A stretch of DNA of 41,323 bases from the NCBI GenBank assembly GCA_014621425.1, contig JAANBB010000365.1:1-41323 (forward strand), read 5' to 3'. The position numbers and the translations under genes are program-made. Position 1 is the stretch's first letter. The number at the start of each line of letters is the position of its first letter. Source of the stretch: Cylindrodendrum hubeiense. Its lineage: Eukaryota > Ascomycota > Sordariomycetes > Hypocreales > Nectriaceae. The notes beneath the pieces were generated by a model. It did no database searches. It saw only the letters and a list, made by a program, of their open reading frames with translations, and was not told the origin of the DNA. Positions 21,477 to 31,794 of the stretch are shown in pieces.

Positions 21477-23142
21477 ATGAGCGATGATCGAAGATGGAGT
21501 GATGGAGGAAGCATGAAGAATGGGGTGCTTTTCACTGTGGCGTAGGTTTTCATCTGGGACTATCGATGATGCGGGATCTACAATGGGGTTAATTTGGCCA
21601 CACCGGATGTTTGTTTGTTGCACCGCGGTCCTTCGGAAGAGACAGCCTTGTATTATACCACGAAAAACGGATCAAATCATCAAAACTGTACTTTTGAATT
21701 ATACAGATAGCCGTTTCTATCCTCGAACGATGACGCGATAAACACCTGTGATTATGGAACAGATCAACACCTGTTATAAAGCAAGCAAGGCCACATTGCC
21801 TGTGAGCGACGGAGTGACTGTGCTCCGTGCAAGCATCTTTAAAATACATAGAGCGCATGGGGTCAGTCTGGAAGCCCCTTTCACATGACTGAGCCTAATT
21901 CGCGTTGATGGCGGGACGAAGTTTTGGTTGTTTTCGTCATCGTCATCGTCATCATCATCATTTACCGCTACCGTAGCTGTGACACTCGCTGGAGCTGGAG
22001 CTCTCGATCAGGGTAGAATGCTGTATCGAACAAATGTGTCACGAGAATGGAAATGGCAACATAAATTGTGACGGGAACTTACGAGCCGCGACAGTGAATG
22101 GTTCGCGGTCGTGTTCAACCCTTCGCCGCTGCCGGGCCTTGGTTTTGATGTTCGACGGTTGAGAATGATTAACATGGAGATACTTATATGTGAGGAAAGT
22201 TGTGTTATAGCCAATCAATATGGATTGAAGAGGAGAAAGAGTAGGTGAAAAGAACCTTGCGTGAGAGACCAGTGACGTTGCGACTTGGGGGTTTCTCTTC
22301 AACTTATTTGCGGTGGATGTTGCTATGGGAAAGAAGAAGGCGAGTGAGTCACATTTCAAATACGCCAATGCAATGACCAAAAATTGATTGGCAGCTCCAA
22401 CAGCTACCAGGGACATAATGCCTTGTTCCATATCAATCTTTATACATTGCAATTAGGAAATCGGTGGGAAACTCTAGGAGTTTGAAGCACGGCCAGTCTG
22501 AGACTTGGTGGATACTGAAGTTCCAAGAAAGCCGAATCTGGAATACGAGGTTCAACCTAAACTTGGAGGATTCACAGAGAAATATCTGAATGCGAGTTCA
22601 TATCTGTTAATAATAGTTGAATTTGTAGCGTTGGTGTTGATTTACACCTCTGCTTCCTGGATGGTCACTTGAGGTGGGGATGTGGTGTGTGAAGACAAGC
22701 ATTTTTTGTCTTTTAGCACTGTCTACTATGCGTGAATATCATTGTAAATATATCTTTATCTGGATGAGTGCTGTAGTGGTATTGAATAGATATTGCGACA
22801 AGAGCAAGCAAAAGCGCCCGTTGAAAGTGTATCTCTCGCAGTTGACCAGGATGGAAGCTGTCATCGCTGGTTAGTGCTATTTTTAGCGGCTGTAGGGGTG
22901 GTGCGGGTGTGTGGTGTAACTGGTGGTGACTTGGAGCTATTATGCGATTTCCAGGTTAATGAAACTAGGCTGACGTCGATGGCTGGTTCCCTCCCCCACC
23001 ATCAATATCCTACTACCTGCTACCTGCATCCTGCATCGTCTACGCATCATTTCTCTACGCGCGGCCCTCAGGCTCGATTATGTAGCTTGCCTACTTACCT
23101 GTTTGCCTTCTTCCGTCTACGACCTCCACATTCTTCTCCGCC
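21477..23142. other. AT-richer intergenic region, no gene recognised
   Basis: This 1.7 kb lies between two genes in the same direction. It is AT-richer than most of the window and has stop codons in all frames at short intervals. ORFs near 21589-21858 and 22039-22452 on the minus strand are short and lack coding character. A CGTCAT microsatellite is at 21935. The last ~150 bases are a CT-rich leader for the glycosyltransferase gene. Confidence 0.6.
21935..21961. repeat. (CGTCAT)3(CAT)3 microsatellite
   Basis: Three CGTCAT units followed by three CAT units, in noncoding sequence. Confidence 0.85.
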
Positions 23143-26100
23143 ATGACGATCGTCGACGAGAAGCAGTTGCAGGCGAGGCAGCGGTCTCTCCAACAGCAGA
23201 CGTCACGCGAGAATGCCTCAGAGCCTCTCCTCACCGGCGGCTTCCAGCTGCCAGACCTCGGCGCGGAAACCAGCGAACCTCCACCCTATGGAGAGCACCG
23301 CGACAGTGTTCAATTTTCCCAGCCCGGGTTTGAAGCTGGTGCAGCGGTAACAGGCATGTCCGATCCCCACCTGACGTGCGCGGGGCACAACTGACGATTG
23401 CATTGCAGGCGATGGACGTGTGAACATCAACATCAACACCAAGAACAGACGACTCGCCGACCTTCTGGCTCCTACCCTCCAAAGCCAAGTATCCCCCGAG
23501 TCTGATCTCCCTGTCCTACCTCCCGCCTACATCCCACCGAGCCTTGGTGGCCAGCCTGGCCAGATTCCACCCCCGCGGCTCAATGTCGTCATCCAGATCG
23601 TTGGTTCTCGAGGTGACGTCCAGCCCTTCGTCGCATTAGGAAAGATCCTCAAAGATACCTACGGCCATCGAATTCGAATCGCGACCCATCCCACCTTTCA
23701 GAAATTCGTCGAAGAAAATGGCCTTGAATTCTTCAGTATTGGCGGTGACCCCGCAGAGCTCATGGCTTTCATGGTTAAATACCCCGGTCTCATGCCTGGA
23801 TTCGATGCTATTACCAGTGGCGAAGTGAGCAAGCGCAGGAGGGGAATTGAAGAGATTCTCATGGGGTGTTGGCGATCTTGCATCGAAGCAGGAAATGGTC
23901 TAGGACCGCCGCCAAAGCCCCACGCCAAGGGTGCACCCCTCGACGCATCGTTGGAATTACAGGGGGACCCGTTTGTTGCTGATGCCATCATTGCGAACCC
24001 ACCCAGTTTTGCTCATATTCACATCGCTGAAAAGATGGGAATACCATTACACATGATGTTCACGTGAGTTAATGGCCCTCTTCAATACGGTTACAGTGGC
24101 TAACTAGAGCAATTAGGATGCCATGGTCACCCACCAGGGCCTTCCCTCATCCCCTAGCAAATATCCAATCTTCAAATGCTGACGATGTCATGACAAACTA
24201 CATGTCATACACTCTGGTGGAAATGATGACCTGGCAAGGTCTTGGTGATGTTATTAATCGATTCCGAGACAAGGCCCTCGATCTACCCCCACTCTCTCTA
24301 ATCTGGGCGCCGGGACTACTTGCGAGACTCAAGGTCTCTTGGACCTATTGCTGGTTAGTACTTTTAATATTGAGAAAGTGCTTCTCTAACTTCAACAAGG
24401 TCACCTGCACTCATCCCCAAGCCCAATGACTGGGGAAGAAATATCGATATTGCTGGCTTCTTCTTTCTCAATCTTGCATCTGCATTCACACCCGACCCTC
24501 AACTGGAAGCCTTCTTGCGAAGTGGACCTCCTCCGGTCTATATTGGATTTGGTTCTATTGTTGTCGATGACCCCAACGCCATGACTGAAATGATCTTCGA
24601 GGCAGTAAAGCTTTCTGGTGTACGAGCCTTAGTTTCTAAGGGCTGGGGTGGCCTTGGAGCCGACGAACTTGGCCTTCCCGATGGCGTTTTCATGTTGGGA
24701 AATGTCCCTCACGACTGGCTCTTTGAGCATGTCTCCTGTGTCGTCCATCACGGCGGTGCTGGAACAACTGCTGCCGGTATCAAAGCTGGCAAGCCCACCC
24801 TAGTTGTTCCCTTCTTCGGTGACCAGCAATTCTGGGGCTCCATGATCGCAAGGTCCAAGGCTGGACCGGACCCCATACCTTACAAAGATCTGACAGCAGA
24901 GAAGCTAGCTGAAGCGATTCGATTCTGTCTTCAACCGGAAACTCTGAATCAAGCAACTCAGTTGGGACAGAGGATAAGAGAAGAAAAAGGCACTGATACT
25001 GGTGGCCAGAACTTTCACGACCACCTCGACACAGAAAAATTGCGATGCACTGTGGCACCCAGCCGGGCCGCTGCATGGCGGGTGAGAAGGACTCAAGTTC
25101 AACTGAGTCCATTTGCAGCTGCGGTATTGGTTGACGAAGGTCTCTTAGAGTATTCCAACCTCAAGCTGTAAGGATTCCATAGTCCCTTGAGAACTGCCAA
25201 ACCTAACGTGCAACAGATATCGCTCAACGGAATACAACACCGAGGATCAGCCCACGGACCCAATATCTGCTTGCGCATGTTCCCTCGTCGCAGACCTGGG
25301 TGGAATTGGAATGGCCATCGCTGATATGCCTCGAGATCTTTTCAAGAGCTTCAAAAAGGTCAAAGAAAGCAATACAGCTCAGCCGCAGCCAGAGTTGCAG
25401 ACAAAGCCGACAGAATCTACCGAGAAACTTTTGCCGCCATCACACGAGAGCACAATGTCGATACCGTCAATCCAGGAGCTCGACTCTAGCCCAGTCTATC
25501 CACCAAGCGAGTCCAGTACTGGTGCGAGAACACCGACGATGCCTACTAGCCAGTCTAACATATCCCAACCTTCCTTGAGTGACGCATCGTCCACGTTCTC
25601 CAACTCATTGTCACCGGGGCCGTCGACCACACAGAGACCTACCTCCCGATCTTCAAAGGAGCAGATTTCACAGGCATTCTCAGATCTCGAATTCACCTCA
25701 TCAAACCGCGCTCGGCTTGATGCAGCAGTTGGGACGGGTCGAGGAGTCGGCCGTATTGTGTCCACCGGAGTCAAGTCGCCAATGAATTTCTGCCTTGGAC
25801 TGGCAAAGGGATTCCGAAACATTCCGAGACTTTACAATGACGAGACCGTTCGACCGGTCGAAAAGGTTACAGACCTTAGCACTGGAATTAAAGTTGCTGG
25901 CAAGGAACTTGGCTATGGCTTCTTTGATGGTGTTGCGGGTCTTGTGACGCAGCCTTGGAAAGGAGCCGAGAAGGAAGGCGCCCCAGGTTTGGTCAAGGGA
26001 TTTGGAAAAGGTATTGGAGGTTTGATAGCAAAGCCGGCCGCTGGTAAGTTTCCTCGCGTACTATCTGGAGATGAAGCTGACAAAGTCAAGGTATCTGGGG

Positions 26101-27211
26101 CATCCCAGCGTACACGATGCAAGGAGTTCACGCCGAAATCAACAAATTCTTCACCAGGAGTGTCCAAAACTACATAATCTCGTCACGAGCTATTCAGGGA
26201 CAGCGAGAAATGCATACGGCAACACCCGAGGAGAGGGCTGATGTTATCAAGCGCTGGAATAACTCCAAGTTTGATCTAAAAAATCATTATGTATTGAAGA
26301 AGAAGGAGACCACGACAGGAAAGCTTCCAGCAAATCAAGACACAACTGCTAGTGGAGAAGGAGGGCTGGTAGCTCCAAAGGCGGGATGGTTGGAGAATAA
26401 GCGCATGTCGCTTGCGGAACGGAAAAGATTGGAGGCTCAAAGGGACTCATGGAAGAAGGGTTACGTCGATGTGAAGCTTCCAACGGATAACGACAGCATT
26501 TCGGATGCGCAAACGACGACGTCGGAGGATACGGAGCTTGAGTTGGCCATTCAGGCTTCAGTTCAGGAGACGTCGCATGGCAACGCTGAGGAGGACGCCA
26601 TGATTGAGGCAGCCATTCGCGAGAGTATCAGGGCCGTGCGGGAGAGAGTTCAGTCGACTGATACTGCCGGCCCATTGCCGACAAAGGACATGACTATCTT
26701 TGATGACGAATCCTATCAGGTCACAGACGGGGAGTACCAGGATCTCATCGAGAAGGCGATCCAGCAGAGTTTGGGCGCCGAGGTGGCACTGCCTCAGGAC
26801 TCTGGATTTGTCGAGCTGGACTCGACGGAAATCACCCCTATCCCCGACCCTTCTCAGCGCCCTGAAAACGATGATGAGGATGATGCTGAACTCCAGCGAG
26901 TCATTGAGGAGTCACGAAATGCTCCTCCCGCTCAACCCCCGAATGTGGATGAAGAGGAGGAGCTGCAGCGCGCGATCGCGGCTTCAAAGGAGGAAATGCA
27001 ACAGGAGAAGAGTCAGCGAACCGAGGAAGATATTGTCCTGGAGTATGTTAAGAAACAGAGTCTTGCGGAAGAGGAGTATTGGAAGCAGAGGACGAAGGCT
27101 CAAGGCAAAGTCGCGGAAGATAACGATGATGAGGACGAAGAACTGAGGAGGGCAATGGAGGAGAGCCTAAGGCTTAGCCGGGGAGATGATTCGGGTCCGT
27201 CGGGATCTTGA
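23143..27211 (+). CDS. Sterol 3-beta-glucosyltransferase-like protein with C-terminal UIM array
   Basis: Six exons (23143-23353, 23409-24063, 24117-24353, 24400-25167, 25217-26043, 26091-27211) give 1272 aa. Residues ~130-620 are a UGT80/UGT51-type glycosyltransferase: GSRGDVQP (136-143) in the N-terminal GT28-like half and the UDP-sugar site HHGGAGTT (484-491) followed by PFFGDQQFWG. No PH or GRAM domain is visible. Residues ~795-910 are Gly-rich (KGFGKGIGGLIAKPAAGIWG) and resemble the repeated GxxGLxTKPxxG segments of the VPS13/ATG2 C-terminal region. Residues 1046-1260 contain six ubiquitin-interacting motifs of the form E-E-x-E-LxxAIxxS. The N-terminus has PPPY. The enzyme should transfer glucose from UDP-glucose to a sterol or related lipid at a membrane; the tail suggests ubiquitin binding. 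The first intron appears to use a GC donor. Confidence 0.88.
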
Positions 27212-27470
27212 TGGTACAAAGATCTAACTGGTATGGAAATGCAGGATATTTGACGTCTCTTTGACCATAATGGCCAATTAAGATACCCAATGTTTGAATG
27301 AGATACGAGAAGGAGGGATTCCAGCGTATTTCTAGAGTTCTAAGATATGAATTTCTTTAATCTGATGCTATTGTTTATTCTATCGATTTGAATTAACATA
27401 CTGAACCCGTATTATTCTACAAAATACATCGATTTGTACCCCTAATATGAGACAAGACAAATCAAAACAA

Positions 27471-28350
27471 CTACAGGCCTCCCATCAAATCGTGTAGCTC
27501 CTGCTCATCCCCCTTTGTCGCAAAGTACCGAGCATGTACCCTCTCCCAGAGGACGGCAGCGGACCAGATATCCGCGAGCGCATTGGCGACCATGAGGGTT
27601 GATTGGGCGGTTGGGGGAAGCAGCCATGAGATGAAGATGACGAGTGCGGACTGGATCACGCAAAAGAGAATCCAGAGGCGGGCGAGGGACCATGAAGCGT
27701 TTGCTCTCTGTCGACGGTTAGTTTCTGGCTCTGAAGAAGTCAATGTGGAATAGGGGTTGTACCTCAACTTCATCAAGCACTGTCTCCCAGAACCGACTGG
27801 GCCGCTTTAGGCCGTCGGCGTGCCTTGAAAGAACACTCTCTACGAATCGATCCGAAAGGACAATTTTACATCCGCAATATCGCTTCGCCAGTCTCGTTGC
27901 CAGAACCCCCATTCGTTGTCTCCGCTCCCTCGCCAGCCCCGGCACCATGGTGGCGGCTCGCGCAAGGGACCGGTCGGCGAGGTCTTGATAGACAAAAGTG
28001 AGTTGGGAGAAGTGCAGCCTGGTTGTCTGTGCGGTGGTGGGCCTTTGGAGAGGGAGGCGGTGGTAGAGGTAGATTTGGTCTTCCTGAGTGAAGGGAGAAG
28101 GGGACAGAGAGGGGGACGGAGATTGAGGATAGCAAGTGGTGATGTTGGCTTTGTAGGCTTCGTAAGCTTTGGTGGAGGTATCTTCTGTGGTGTAACGGAG
28201 ATAATCTTCTCGCTCTGACGCTTGATAGGGTTCACATTTCTTGACTCTGGGGCTGTGAGACTGCCCCCCTGAACCAACATCTGCCAATGACTTCCTCATG
28301 GGAGGATTCGCCAAGTAACTCTGCTTCGGCATGGTGCGAGCTCCATTCAT
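27471..28350 (-). CDS. Hypothetical membrane-associated protein
   Basis: Exon 27707-27471 joins in phase 0 to an upstream exon ending at 27763 through a 55-nt intron (donor GTACAA). The C-terminal part, beginning RANASWSLARLWILFC, has one clear hydrophobic segment (about LWILFCVIQSALVIFISWLL) and ends with a Glu-rich tail. The N-terminal half is Ser/Pro/Thr-rich and polar, followed by a basic stretch around RERRQRMGVLATRLAKRY. I recognise no domain. The start is uncertain: the frame is open to an ATG at 28563, but residues upstream of 28350 are Cys/Leu-rich and look noncoding; ATGs at 28350 and 28332 (context CACCATGCC) are both plausible. The C-terminal exon and its splice are better supported than the N-terminus. 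Confidence 0.6.
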
Positions 28351-29063
28351 CGTAGGATGAATTGGCATATGCGCTCTGTGGAAATAGGAAATGGCTATAG
28401 AGAGGACCTGGCAGAGGAGAGATGTAAGCTCCGATGCTTGGTTGATGAATCTCCAGCACAGTCCCAATGACCGCATGCCGTAGACTCTCGCCGCGGAGAG
28501 GGCAATGGACAGGCAGTGGCAGCAGACAACAGTCGGGGCCAACATCCAGGAATGACCGCACATGGTTTCTAAGCTGGAGAGTGCAGAGCTAAGGCAGCGC
28601 AGGTAAGTAGAGAGATGAGGGAAGTGCAATAGAGTCTAGATTAAAGTTAAGACTTTATGGAGGATCAAGCAATATGAGATGACATGAACATGCCGACTTC
28701 ATGTACGAAAAACAGCGGCCCTTTAGGCGTCGATGACGGACCACAGCATTAATGTCAATGGTTAGCACAGCTCTCCGGCTTGCGCGGCATCGTCGTCACC
28801 AGGCATGGCCAATTCCCAAGATATCCCCCTAAACGCCAGGCTATGTTGCCTTTCCGAGACGGACCAAAAGGGATTCGCATGAAACAGTAGCAACCAAGAA
28901 TCCGGGTCCTAACACTAATTGCCGTCGCATCCGCGCCAGCGCACACGAATCTCGCGGCGTCTCGCGGCGCCTCGCTGCGTCTCGCGGGACGACGACGAGG
29001 GAGCGCGGCGGAGCGAACTGAGGTGCAACCAAGTCGCCCAGCGTAATCGCCCAGCATAATGGC
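28351..29063. other. Intergenic region between two minus-strand genes
   Basis: The stretch holds the promoter of the hypothetical membrane protein and the 3' flank of the zinc-ribbon gene. The open frame up to 28563 could in part be the N-terminus of the former. At 28935-29000 the sequence repeats TCTCGCGGCG-like words. No other gene is evident. Confidence 0.5.
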
Positions 29064-29580
29064 TCAGCCATATCGCATGGGCGGGTTGCCTCCCTGGGGA
29101 GGGCCTTGCGGAGGGCCTTGTGGAGGCCCTTGGGGAGGCGGGGGCCCGTTGTATGCGCCCTGTGGAGGAGGATATCCGCCACCTCCGCCGCCGTTGATCA
29201 TGGACTTGACGTCCGGGCGGTTCTCGAGCGGCTGGTGGAAGTTGCAGATGCGGCATGCGACATCGGTGTAACCGGAGAAGGAGAGGGGGATGACGGGCTA
29301 AGCGGGTGGTGGATGTGGTCAGCCATGGATGGAGAGGGAGTAGATAGATACAGGGGAGTGACGTGATGGGCCGGGGGGGGGGGGGGAGAGTGACGGCAGC
29401 AGCAATAGCACTAAGAACAGGAGGACAGAGACGTACAATCCAGCAAAAGGTGAACCACGGATTGCTCTTGGTGACATGGGCTGCCATGTTTCCGCAGTGG
29501 TGGCACTGGCAGACCATGCCCTCGTAGCCCTTGACCTCCTTGCGGAACGTGTGCTCGCCGCACACGAAGAAGAAGAACAT
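29064..29580 (-). CDS. Small zinc-ribbon protein with Gly/Pro-rich tail
   Basis: Exons 29580-29437 and 29297-29064 give 125 aa. The N-terminus MFFFFVCGEHTF, the pair CQCHHC and the later CRIC form the metal-binding cysteine pattern of a small zinc-ribbon family common in Ascomycota. The segment NPWFTFCWI-PVIPLSF spans the intron and is conserved in character. The tail is Gly-rich, then a repeated PPQG unit (four in a row). The open frame extends upstream of 29580 to 29985, but that part is Arg/Pro-rich and not family-like, so 29580 is chosen as the start. Function in the cell is unknown to me. It lies head-to-head with RPP1, 1.06 kb apart. Confidence 0.85.
29373..29386. repeat. Poly-G tract (14 G) inside the zinc-ribbon gene intron
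   Basis: Fourteen consecutive G on the plus strand, so a C-run in the transcript. It lies within the 139-nt intron of the zinc-ribbon gene. The exact length may be affected by sequencing error. Confidence 0.8.
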
Positions 29581-30639
29581 GGCGGCGGGGGGGAGGGGAG
29601 GAGAGGCCCGGAGACGGGGAGCGAGAGCAGTGGCAGTCGTCGGGGTCAAAGACGCAGTCGTTCGGAAGAGCCGCAGGAACCAGCGGGATTGAGGCGCGTG
29701 TAAAAGGACAAAGGCCGAGTGGTGACGGAGGACGGCGATGGGGGACGCGGCGGAGGGAGGATTTAGTAGTGACGGGCCGGTTCCTTGGTGCAGCGGACTT
29801 GCAGAGCGTAGGTACCAACTTCCACAGCGTGCTGCGTACCAGAGAGAAGTACTCGCTCGGCAGCGACCTCGTGTTGGTGCGTCGTCGTCACCTCGCTGGG
29901 TGGGGAGGCGCAGTAGGCTTGGCAGCCAACCTAAACCGCACTTCACGGCATGTGTTTCAACGGTGATTTTTTGGGGGGGGATCATGTGGCGAGACAGACA
30001 TACGAGGGGCGTCTGGCGATGTAGTCGAAGCGTGGACGAGCCGAAGCTGGTGCTGCTCTTCTCCCTCGTTCAGGCCTCATACACTCAGGTACCTTACCTT
30101 GCCGTACCTACCCACAGGTACGCGGTAGAAAATACACATGTACCACCGCCCGGCGATGACGACAATACCCGCTGTCGCCCACTACGGCCGCTGCCACCAC
30201 CCGCTACGGCCACCCGCTAATCCTGCCACAAGTTAGTGGACGATTGCCCCACGCGCCGCACGGACCGCATCGTCTCGCTGAACCACCCGCCCACCCTCTG
30301 CGGCCCAGGTACCTGCGTCATTGGCGACCGAGGCAGAAAAAAAAAAGTTAATCTCGACTGCAGCATCGCGATGCTCCTCGATCCCCGACACGCGACAACT
30401 CGACACACGACAACTCGACACGCGACTCTCGGCGCCACGACTCGGGCTGACACAGGCTGACCATCTCCATCTCTCGATCCAACCGCAGTCTGCGCCGTCA
30501 CTGCCTCGAGACACAGCCGTTGCGCCGTCTGGCTGGAGCTGTCCCGGTTCGACCATGCTGTGACACAGCACCCCGCCATCTTCAAACCTCCCAACACCAA
30601 GCCGTTTCCCGTGACGACGACAGCACCACCACCACCACC
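29581..30639. promoter_or_regulatory. Divergent promoter region of zinc-ribbon gene and RPP1
   Basis: Two start codons face away from each other across 1059 bp. The region contains GGTACC-type words (palindrome CAGGTACCTG at 30306-30315 and several GTACCT/ACCTACC words near 30090-30120), an A-run near 30337-30347 and a 15-bp tandem repeat at 30386. No separate gene is evident. That it acts as a shared promoter is inference from the layout. Confidence 0.5.
30386..30429. repeat. 15-bp tandem repeat, about three copies
   Basis: CGACACGCGACAACT, CGACACACGACAACT and CGACACGCGACTCT follow one another about 210 bp upstream of the RPP1 start. Confidence 0.8.
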
Positions 30640-31560
30640 ATGTACGACCTCAACATCGCGTGGTCGCCCTCCACCACCCCCGACCAACTCCTCCAGATCC
30701 TCACCCTGGCCTCCACCCTCGGCTACGCCACCGTCGCCCTCAACCACACCCTCGAGCTGCCCATCCCCTCGGTGCCCGCCGCGCCCTTCCCGCCTGCGTC
30801 GGCCCTGACATCGTCATCGTCATCGTCCACCCCGAACAAGACGCTCCCCAGCATCCTCCACCGCGCCACCGTGCCCCTCGCAGACCCTGCCGCGCCCACC
30901 TTCCGCCTGCAGACCCTCGTCGCCGCCTACGACCTCGTCGCCATCCAGCCCCTCACCGAAAAGGCCTTCCAGAGCGCCTGCATCCACCTCGACATCCCCC
31001 TCATCTCCCTCGACCTCGCCCAGCACTTCCCCTTCCACTTCCGCCCCAAGAACTGCATGACTGCCGTCACACGCGGCGTGCGCTTCGAGGTCTGCTACGC
31101 CCAGGCGCTGGCCGCCGACCCGCGTGGCCGCGCCACCTTCATCGGCAACGTCACCAACCTCGTCCGCGCCACCCGCGGCCGTGGCATCATACTCAGCAGC
31201 GCCGCCAAGGACGCCCTGTCCCTGCGCGCCCCCGCAGATGTCGTCAACCTGCTTAGCGTCTGGGGACTGCCCAGCGAGAAGGGCATGCTGGGCCTCGGAG
31301 CCCTCCCCCGCAGCGTCGTCGTCAACGAGGGCATGAAGAGGAGCGGGTTCAGGGGCGTCATCGACGTGGTTGATGTCGCCAAGCGCGACGTCGAGGACCA
31401 AGGCGAAGAAGCTGCTGATGGCCAGGCCGGCAAGAAGAACAAGAACAAGGGCCAGAACCAGAAGCGGAAGAGCGGCGACGAGGACACACCGACAATGAGC
31501 AAGCGACAAGCAAAGAAGTTGAAACTGGCATCAAGGGGCGCGGCTGCAGAGAAGAAATGA
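30640..31560 (+). CDS. rpp1: RNase P/MRP protein subunit RPP1 (Rpp30 family)
   Basis: A single uninterrupted exon encodes 306 aa. The start MYDLNIAW and the segments TLGYATVALNHTLE, LQTLVAAYDLVAIQPLTEKAFQSAC, DIPLISLDLAQHFPF and RGVRFEVCYAQAL are hallmarks of the Rpp30/RPP1 TIM-barrel family. The C-terminal ~70 residues are Lys-rich (GKKNKNKGQNQKRKSG, KRQAKKLKL), fitting a nuclear/nucleolar RNA-binding tail. RPP1 is an essential protein of RNase P and RNase MRP, acting in tRNA 5' maturation and rRNA processing. The ATG at 30640 follows ACC repeats (ACCACCACCACCATG), a favourable start context; the open frame extends upstream without family sequence. Confidence 0.94.
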   Translation: MYDLNIAWSPSTTPDQLLQILTLASTLGYATVALNHTLELPIPSVPAAPFPPASALTSSSSSSTPNKTLPSILHRATVPLADPAAPTFRLQTLVAAYDLVAIQPLTEKAFQSACIHLDIPLISLDLAQHFPFHFRPKNCMTAVTRGVRFEVCYAQALAADPRGRATFIGNVTNLVRATRGRGIILSSAAKDALSLRAPADVVNLLSVWGLPSEKGMLGLGALPRSVVVNEGMKRSGFRGVIDVVDVAKRDVEDQGEEAADGQAGKKNKNKGQNQKRKSGDEDTPTMSKRQAKKLKLASRGAAAEKK

Positions 31561-31794
31561 AAACATTCACCCGGCGTTTGGGAAAGGGGAGGCAAAAAGC
31601 ATGGCATGATACCGATACCCCTACGCGGACAATGCTCGCAAAGATTTAGACTTAATGAGACTGGCTCATATTATTATCACTGATAGAAACACATCTATAT
31701 ACATCTTCTCCAAGCGGTTTCACCAAAATCTCCATGACTTATGTAGCGTGGATTCAGTCTCTATATTCGCTCCCGACTATTCGCCAATTCAAGC

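Noticed and set aside
28915..29985. 356-codon minus-strand open frame covering the zinc-ribbon exon
   Set aside because: Only the part from 29580 to 29437 is family-like; the rest reads through an intron and an Arg/Pro-rich upstream region.
30820..31509. 229-codon minus-strand frame opposite RPP1
   Set aside because: It is an antisense shadow; the plus strand has clear Rpp30-family sequence.
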